Below, one piece after another: positions 14,937 through 19,363 of a stretch of DNA of 19,363 nt (position 1 is the first letter of the stretch; each line of letters opens with the position of its first letter). This DNA is from Sediminispirochaeta sp964394395 (lineage in GTDB: Bacteria > Spirochaetota > Spirochaetia > DSM-16054 > Sediminispirochaetaceae). Location: assembly GCA_964394395.1 (NCBI GenBank), contig CAYMWV010000053.1, positions 1-19,363 on the forward strand. The letters are read 5' to 3'. Under the pieces are notes generated by a model, which worked only from the letters and a program-made list of their open reading frames with translations, was not told the origin of the DNA and made no database searches. Both the position numbers and the translations under genes were made by a program.

Positions 14937-16752
14937 GAAGCCCCTGCTCCTCCATTTTGTTGAGTACCGGTATGATGTAACGGCGGCTAAGTCCGGTTTT
15001 TTCCTTCGCCTCCGGGATGGAGAAACGGGCACCGCTCTTCAACCCTTCCAGGATTCTCGCTGTAAGTCCCTGGAAACGGTCATAGCTGTAGTAGATATCA
15101 TCCTCCAGGGAGACCGCCTTCCCGATTCGTACCAGGTTCCGCAGCTCCTTCTTAGCTCCCGGCTCCCTGATATCTTTCAACTGAAGCCCCTTCATCTCCT
15201 CACTGTTCAGGAGGGCCAATATGTTCCGACCCGTTGGTGATAACTCCTCTTCTTCCTGCAACTGTGTCGAGGAGATAAGCAGCTGTTCCCTTTGAAGAAA
15301 ATCGCCCTCCTTCTGAAGCTCCTCCACTAAAGCCGCCCAGATCTCCCTGGGAAGCTTCGATGAACCAAGAGCTGCAGAAAGGGTGACACCCCCCTTCGCT
15401 GAGGCAAGCCTTTTTAGTTTATCAAGCTCCCGCTGCCAGCGCTCTTCCAGGATCACCCCGTTGCCGATAAAGCGGGCATCTACCTTTTCCCGGGAGAGGA
15501 AACGGTGGATCACCTCTTTATCTGACTGGAGTTCTGAACGGAACTCCCGATCGGAGCTCAAAAGGATCCACTCCTGAAGAAGGAAGCGAAGAGGCAGCTC
15601 CCTCTCCTTTACCCCCTTGTTCATCCACTCCTTCTCCATCAAGCCCAGGGAGGGGAAGCGTTCAAGAAGGGATGAAAGGCGGATCTTGAAGGGTCGATCA
15701 GTGGCACCGGGATAAAAGAAAAAGCCTCTAGCCAGGATGCGGTAACCACCCCGGCGGATAAAAAGAACAGGAGCAAAGGGCACTACGGAAAGGAGCTTGG
15801 AAAAAACCATTCGGGCGAAACCCGGGGTTTTAAGAAAGTGGATACTTCCGATGTAGTGTCCGGTGGCAACCGCAAGCTCCAGCTCCATATGGTTTTTCAC
15901 CAACCCCTTCTCATCTCCCAGAGGTTCCCACCGGATAATGAACTCCTTTTCGGTCCAGAACAGTTCTGCTTCTCTGACAGCGATAGAACCCCGGGAGAGC
16001 TCCTCCTTTTTAAGTCCCTGAAGGTTGCAGGCTACCCGGGAGAGGGGATAAGCGCTCTTTACCGGCTGGTAATAGGAATGGATCCCCCGAATCTTTGTCT
16101 TTCTCCCCTCCGGGAGGATGGTGATCTCATCCCCCTCATGAATCTGACCTCCGGAAAGGGAGCCGGTAATAACCGTTCCAGCCCCCGGTACGGTAAAGAC
16201 CCGGTCAATATGGATAAAGGGAGTGCCATTCTGTTCCGGTTCCGGCAGACCCTCCAAAAGGTCCAGGAGATGATCCCGGAGAATATCGATCCCCTCTCCA
16301 TTCAGGGAGGAGACGGGGATCAGGGGTACCTCTTTCTGAAAAATCCGCTCCACCCCGCCCCGGGCCTCTTCTTTGGCCAGAGCGAGGGTCTCTTTATCCA
16401 CCAGATCTACCTTGGTGAGAGCGCAAACAATCCGATCGATCCCCATGGCCTCCAGCACCCGGGCGTGATCCTCAGTCTGCCGCATCCACCCCTCATTTGC
16501 AGCAAGCACCAGAACGGCACAAGAGAGGCTCCAGGCCCCGGCTACCATATTGCGGATGAACCGCTCGTGCCCAGGAACATCGATCACCCCCACCGCTTTT
16601 CCATCTCTCCCTGCGAAGTGGGCGAAGCCGAGATCAATGGTCATACCCCGAGACTTCTCCTCCGGCAGCCTGTCCGCATCGATCCCCGTCAAGGCCTCGA
16701 TAAGTGCAGTTTTTCCATGATCCACATGTCCCGCCGTTCCAATTATATGCAT
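14902..16752 (-). CDS. selB: selenocysteine-specific translation elongation factor SelB
   Basis: The 616-aa GTPase delivers Sec-tRNA to UGA codons marked by a SECIS hairpin. The N-terminal EF-Tu-like part shows G1 GHVDHGKT (8-15), G2 GMTIDLGF (36-43), G3 DVPGHE (58-63) and G4 TKVD (113-116). GMTIDLGFA and the IDADRLPEEKSRG stretch before it are typical of SelB rather than EF-Tu. The C-terminal 200 or so residues form winged-helix repeats that bind SECIS RNA (for example FSIPEAKEKTGLSRRYIIPVLNKMEEQGLL). Length matches E. coli (614). The ATG lies 3 nt after the selA stop, with GGAGAG inside the selA end as ribosome site. Its tail overlaps pdxT convergently by 35 bp. Confidence 0.97.
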   Translation of the reverse strand: MHIIGTAGHVDHGKTALIEALTGIDADRLPEEKSRGMTIDLGFAHFAGRDGKAVGVIDVPGHERFIRNMVAGAWSLSCAVLVLAANEGWMRQTEDHARVLEAMGIDRIVCALTKVDLVDKETLALAKEEARGGVERIFQKEVPLIPVSSLNGEGIDILRDHLLDLLEGLPEPEQNGTPFIHIDRVFTVPGAGTVITGSLSGGQIHEGDEITILPEGRKTKIRGIHSYYQPVKSAYPLSRVACNLQGLKKEELSRGSIAVREAELFWTEKEFIIRWEPLGDEKGLVKNHMELELAVATGHYIGSIHFLKTPGFARMVFSKLLSVVPFAPVLFIRRGGYRILARGFFFYPGATDRPFKIRLSSLLERFPSLGLMEKEWMNKGVKERELPLRFLLQEWILLSSDREFRSELQSDKEVIHRFLSREKVDARFIGNGVILEERWQRELDKLKRLASAKGGVTLSAALGSSKLPREIWAALVEELQKEGDFLQREQLLISSTQLQEEEELSPTGRNILALLNSEEMKGLQLKDIREPGAKKELRNLVRIGKAVSLEDDIYYSYDRFQGLTARILEGLKSGARFSIPEAKEKTGLSRRYIIPVLNKMEEQGLLSREGDLRILS

Positions 16753-16755
16753 TTT

Positions 16756-18126
16756 CTACTCTCCGATAATCTGCTTCAACATGTTCCGCAGATGTGGAAT
16801 CTCATCATCCCGGATAGTTGCAAGGTTGAGATGAACCCGGTCGGAACTGATTGTCCCGATCACCGGTGGAGAGGCTTCCCGGAATGTTCTGAGAATCTTC
16901 CCAGCAGATTCTTCGCTCTCTATTCTGACCGAAAGAGATGGAAATGATTCATCCGGCAGGGAGCCCCCTCCGGTGGTGAACAAGGAATCCACCAGAGAGA
17001 GTCGATTCTTATTAAGCTGCCGTAGCAGCTTCCGGCCCCGCCTCTTCAAGATCCCCAGATCACCTGCCCCGTCACCCCCCGGCAGGGTGGAGAGCAGATC
17101 AGAGCGGCCGTTGAGTCTGCGAACAAGGAGTGCTTCAAGGAGGGAGTAGACTGTCTTCCCCGGCCGAAAAGCCCTCATCATGGGATGATGTTCCATGATC
17201 CGGATCAGTTCCCTGCGTCCTGCAATGATGCCAGCCTGGGGACCACCCAGAAGCTTATCTCCTGAAAAAGAGACCAGATCGGCACCAGAGCGGAGGAGGG
17301 AAGCGAGAGAGACCTCGCCGGACAGAGAATCATCAAGCAGCCCCGACCCCTGGTCCACACAAAGGGGTACCCCCTGGGGCTTTATTTTCGCCAGCTCCGC
17401 AATGGAAGGGCTCTTTGCAAAGCCCCGGATAGCAAAATTGGAACGGTGAACTGCCAGAATCATCCCGGTATCTTCGGTAAGGGCACAGCGGTAGTCCTCG
17501 GCGGTGGTGATGTTAGTGGTACCCACCTCCACCAGCCGGGCACCTGAGATCTCAAGAATATCCGGAATCCTGAAACCTCCGCCGATCTGGACCTGTTCTC
17601 CCCGGCTTACCACCACATCCTTCTCCCTTGCCAGGGCCTGCAGTATGAGAAAGATAGCAGCAGCGTTATTATTCACCACCAGAGCATCTTCGGCCCCGGT
17701 TAGTTTAGCTATGAGCAGGGGGATAAGCCCCTTTCGTTTCCCCCGCTTTCCTGTTGCAAGATCCAGCTCCAGGTTGGAATAGCCGCAATTGAGCTCTTCC
17801 ACATCTGTCCAGAGTTCCCTGGGCAGAGGAGAGCGCCCCATGTTGGTGTGAAGCATTATGCCGGTGGCGTTGATCACCCGCTGCAGGCGCTCTCTCTCCA
17901 GAAAGTGGCAGGAGTTCCCAACAGCTTCTACAATTTCAGCAGGAGCCGGCACATCCTGCCCCTCCTGCAGTACCAAGACCCGAATAGAGGCAAGCACCTC
18001 CCGGACCAGATCTGCCACCACGGGCCTGCCCAGGATATCGAAATAGCTCTGGATAAGCGGCTCCTGGAGAAGAGCTTCAATTTGCGGAAGGGCGGCGAGT
18101 CTATTATCGTTTCTCTTTTCTTTCAT
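16756..18126 (-). CDS. selA: L-seryl-tRNA(Sec) selenium transferase SelA
   Basis: The 456-aa PLP enzyme converts Ser-tRNA(Sec) to Sec-tRNA(Sec) using selenophosphate. The PLP lysine is K291 in SFSGDKLLGGPQAG. The N-terminal tRNA-binding domain and the family stretches INATGIMLHTNMGRSPLP, GYSNLELDL, VNNNAAAIFLIL, SRGEQVQIGGGFRIPDI and VDQGSG are all present. Length agrees with E. coli (463). The ATG is only 9 nt after the 3' base of tRNA-Sec; the only purine-rich ribosome-site candidate (GGAA) begins at the tRNA discriminator base, so processing of the tRNA and translation of selA may compete. selB follows in the same transcript. selD, the selenophosphate source, is not in this window. Confidence 0.97.
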   Translation of the reverse strand: MKEKRNDNRLAALPQIEALLQEPLIQSYFDILGRPVVADLVREVLASIRVLVLQEGQDVPAPAEIVEAVGNSCHFLERERLQRVINATGIMLHTNMGRSPLPRELWTDVEELNCGYSNLELDLATGKRGKRKGLIPLLIAKLTGAEDALVVNNNAAAIFLILQALAREKDVVVSRGEQVQIGGGFRIPDILEISGARLVEVGTTNITTAEDYRCALTEDTGMILAVHRSNFAIRGFAKSPSIAELAKIKPQGVPLCVDQGSGLLDDSLSGEVSLASLLRSGADLVSFSGDKLLGGPQAGIIAGRRELIRIMEHHPMMRAFRPGKTVYSLLEALLVRRLNGRSDLLSTLPGGDGAGDLGILKRRGRKLLRQLNKNRLSLVDSLFTTGGGSLPDESFPSLSVRIESEESAGKILRTFREASPPVIGTISSDRVHLNLATIRDDEIPHLRNMLKQIIGE

Positions 18127-18135
18127 GATCTGTTC

Positions 18136-18223
18136 CGGAAGTGGGAGGAATCGAACCTCCCGACGCTTTTACACGCCCAACGGTTTTGAAGACCGCGGAG
18201 ACCACCAGATCCCTTCAGCTTCC
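18136..18223 (-). tRNA. selC: tRNA-Sec, anticodon TCA
   Basis: Folded by hand on the minus strand: 5' acceptor GGAAGCTG, AA linker, a 6-bp D stem GGGATC/GGTCTC around a 4-nt TGGT loop, and anticodon stem GCGGT/ACCGT with loop CTTCAAA (anticodon TCA at 18189-18187). A long variable arm follows (GGCGT/GCGTC around an A-rich loop), then T stem GGAGG/CCTCC with loop TTCGATT. The 34 nt from the 5' end to the anticodon equals E. coli selC. The long D stem, tiny D loop and long extra arm are diagnostic for Sec. The 3' acceptor CACTTCC pairs with GGAAG and TG only if C6 (18218) bulges, giving 7 pairs instead of 8. CCA is not encoded after the discriminator G (18136). Confidence 0.93.
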
Positions 18224-18238
18224 ATCAAGCTTCCATCA
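18217..18238. repeat. 11-bp perfect tandem duplication across the tRNA-Sec 5' end
   Basis: AGCTTCCATCA (18217-18227) is repeated exactly at 18228-18238. On the tRNA strand this is TGATGGAAGCT twice, so the first seven bases of the mature tRNA and its predicted RNase P site are present in two copies. Confidence 0.85.
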
Positions 18239-18249
18239 CCTTCCGGGAA

Positions 18250-18278
18250 AGTGTATTGCCCGGTTCCTGCATTGTCAA
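18250..18278 (-). promoter_or_regulatory. strong promoter for selC-selA-selB
   Basis: Minus-strand TTGACA (18278-18273), a 17-bp spacer and TACACT (18255-18250): a perfect -35 and a fair -10. The predicted start near 18243 leaves a leader of about 20 nt before the tRNA. Confidence 0.7.
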
Positions 18279-18356
18279 GGATAGAGAGCTTCCAGGAGGG
18301 TTTTCTGACCTTGTAACGCCCTTAGGCAAACAGCATCATTCTTTATTCCTTTCCCC

Positions 18357-18384
18357 TTGCAATTCCCTCACTATCCATTAGAAT
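18357..18384 (+). promoter_or_regulatory. candidate promoter for the selenoprotein peroxiredoxin gene
   Basis: TTGCAA (18357-18362), a 16-bp spacer and TAGAAT (18379-18384). The -10 matches 5 of 6. No recognisable PerR or OxyR site was seen next to it. Confidence 0.5.
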
Positions 18385-18413
18385 GGGAGTAAGAGCAAGT
18401 AAAGGAGGTATGA

Positions 18414-19139
18414 ATGCCAGAACCTTTTAAACCGGGTTGTCAAAGACCCAAAGGCGGACCGGTTGGCGGAGACCCCGTTTCCGGAACCTCCAATGAACAA
18501 ATCCCAATAAAGGAGGAGAAAAAACCGATGATCAAGGTTGGACAGAAGGCCCCTGATTTTTCAGCAGCTGCTTATCACAATGGCAACTTTGTCGAGGTAA
18601 AGCTTTCCGAGTTTCTCGGAGAATGGGTAATCCTGTGCTTTTATCCCGGCGATTTCACCTTTGTCTGAGCTACCGAAATTTCGGCGGTCGCCGAAAAACA
18701 CAGCGAATTTAAAAAACTTGGAGTAAACATCCTTTCTGTAAGCGTAGACAGTATCTATGTCCACAAGATGTGGAACGACCACGAGCTCTCCAAAATGGTG
18801 GATGGCGGGATACCCTACCCCATGCTCTCCGATGGAGGCGGACTGATCGGTACCGCTTATGGTGTCTATGACGCTGATGCGGGAGTGAACACCAGAGGAC
18901 GATTTATTATTGACCCCGATGGCAACATCCAGGGCTTTGAGGTGCTCACCCCACCGGTGGGACGAAACGTCTCTGAAACCCTGCGACAGGTGCAGGCATT
19001 CCAGCTGGTACGGGAGAAAAAGGGCACCGAAGCAACTCCTTCGGGATGGGCTCCGGGAAAGAAAACTCTGAAACCCTCCCCCGACCTGGTTGGTAACGTC
19101 TGGAAAGAGTGGAAGACCAGTATGGCTTTTGACGAATAG
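18414..19139 (+). CDS. selenocysteine-containing peroxiredoxin (TGA at 18666-18668 read as Sec)
   Basis: Reading TGA as Sec gives 241 aa. The active site is FYPGDFTFV-U-ATE (P78, T82, Sec85), the AhpC/Prx1 motif PxxxTxxC with Sec as peroxidatic residue. Downstream the family continues in the same frame: VNILSVSVDSIYVHKMWND, YPMLSD, GVNTRGRFIIDPDG, R184 in TPPVGRN and LVGNVWKEW. It should reduce peroxides in the cytoplasm. The usual resolving-Cys segment (VCPAxW) reads ATPSGW, and the only cysteines are C9 and C75. Start: AAAGGAGG sits 5 nt before ATG 18414, but AGGAGGAG also precedes an in-frame ATG at 18528 that begins the canonical domain (MIKVGQKAPDF; then 203 aa, Sec47). The 38-residue extension holds PGCQRPKGG. 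A SECIS-like hairpin follows the TGA. It diverges from selC-selA-selB. Confidence 0.95.
18679..18696 (+). promoter_or_regulatory. bacterial SECIS-like hairpin for Sec insertion
   Basis: TTTCGGC (18679-18685) pairs perfectly with GCCGAAA (18690-18696) around the loop GGTC. The loop begins 17 nt after the TGA, within the usual range for bacterial SECIS, and GGUC is also the SelB-binding loop core of the E. coli fdhF element. An overlapping palindrome CCGAAATTTCGG (18673-18684) offers a competing fold. Confidence 0.8.
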
Positions 19140-19164
19140 CCTCACTTCTTCATAGAAAAGATGC

Positions 19165-19203
19165 TGCTCCGGCACCGCTTATCCGGTACCGGGGCATTTT
19201 TTT
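19165..19203 (+). terminator. intrinsic terminator of the peroxiredoxin gene
   Basis: TGCTCCGGCACCG (19165-19177) pairs with CGGTACCGGGGCA (19184-19196) with one G-T wobble and one C-A mismatch around a 6-nt loop, followed directly by seven T's (19197-19203). It lies 25 nt after the stop codon. Confidence 0.93.
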
Positions 19204-19286
19204 AACAATATCGGCACAGTAAGCAAAAAATCATACGATCCTTCGATACCATCTCATCCCCCTTTTTGTCATCCTCACCACATATG

Positions 19287-19344
19287 GTGGGATTAATGCT
19301 TCGGGGCGGCCTGAATTCAGGCTGTCCCGCAACATTAATCCCAC
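19287..19344. repeat. 58-nt near-perfect palindromic element
   Basis: GTGGGATTAATG (19287-19298) is matched by CATTAATCCCAC (19333-19344), and the fold continues to a central GCCTGAATTCAGGC. Of 29 possible pairs, two are mismatches and two are G-T wobbles. There is no T tract, so it is not an ordinary terminator. It may be a REP-like dispersed repeat or part of a mobile-element end; AGGCTGTC occurs inside it and again at 19352-19359, near the window edge. Confidence 0.75.
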
Positions 19345-19363
19345 TGAATCGAGGCTGTCTAAA

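Noticed and set aside
15838..16947. 369-aa open frame antisense to selB and the end of selA
   Set aside because: Both genes on the other strand are unambiguous; the antisense translation has no domain character and no ribosome site.
18666..18668. TGA as a true stop, making the peroxiredoxin gene a pseudogene
   Set aside because: TGA falls exactly at the peroxidatic residue, the frame remains conserved afterwards, a GGUC-loop hairpin follows, and selA, selB and tRNA-Sec are adjacent.
18561..19175. 204-aa open frame antisense to the peroxiredoxin gene
   Set aside because: The plus-strand frame encodes conserved peroxiredoxin sequence on both sides of the TGA; the antisense frame runs past the terminator region and has no family features.
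19287..19344. Palindrome as a second terminator
   Set aside because: No T tract on either side in either direction; the true terminator with seven T's is at 19165-19203.
1..19363. CRISPR array, rRNA, prophage or replication origin
   Set aside because: No regularly spaced repeats, rRNA-like conserved segments, phage structural genes or DnaA-box clusters were seen on either strand.

Overview
The window reads as a chromosomal segment of a free-living, flagellated, selenocysteine-using bacterium, most likely a spirochaete (Spirochaetota). The reasons are a fliS/flgN-like pair leading into polA and coaE, a CoaE P-loop of the GLTGKSCAGKD type, many GC-rich AAGGAG-type ribosome sites, and no sign of a GC-poor host-restricted genome. 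The taxonomic call is inference. UGA is an ordinary stop in most genes here (polA, pdxR, pdxT, selB), so its recoding in one gene is local.

Layout. (1) 1-2744: the tail of a gene that looks broken by an in-frame TGA, then a lysine 2,3-aminomutase-family radical SAM gene and an MFS transporter that diverge from a short shared control region. (2) 7822-2758, minus strand: a probable flagellar-sigma promoter feeds fliS, a flgN-like gene, polA, coaE and a SPOR-domain envelope gene. These are packed with overlaps of 4 and 3 nt at two of the junctions. (3) 10974-7857, minus strand: an AhpD-like protein without its redox cysteines, a zinc-ribbon protein, and a secreted beta-propeller plus polysaccharide-deacetylase fold whose catalytic residues are lost. 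(4) 11020-14936: a vitamin B6 module. pdxR (MocR-type regulator) and an overlapping metallo-beta-lactamase gene run one way; pdxS and pdxT run the other. A three-half-site operator candidate lies between them.

(5) 14902-19203 is the most interesting part: a nearly complete selenocysteine cassette. A strong promoter drives selC (tRNA-Sec), selA and selB on the minus strand, with selC only 9 nt before selA. Divergently from the same 190-bp intergenic region runs a peroxiredoxin gene whose peroxidatic residue is encoded by TGA. A bacterial SECIS-like hairpin with a GGUC loop follows the TGA, and a strong terminator closes the gene. The decoding factors are thus side by side with a client selenoprotein; selD is not in the window. 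The peroxiredoxin has Sec as its only active-site chalcogen and lacks the C-terminal resolving Cys.

Short, near-perfect tandem duplications of 11-18 bp recur at gene edges: upstream of the MFS gene, in the SPOR gene, at the AhpD-like stop codon, at the pdxT/selB tail overlap, and across the 5' end of tRNA-Sec. A 58-nt near-perfect palindrome sits near the right edge.
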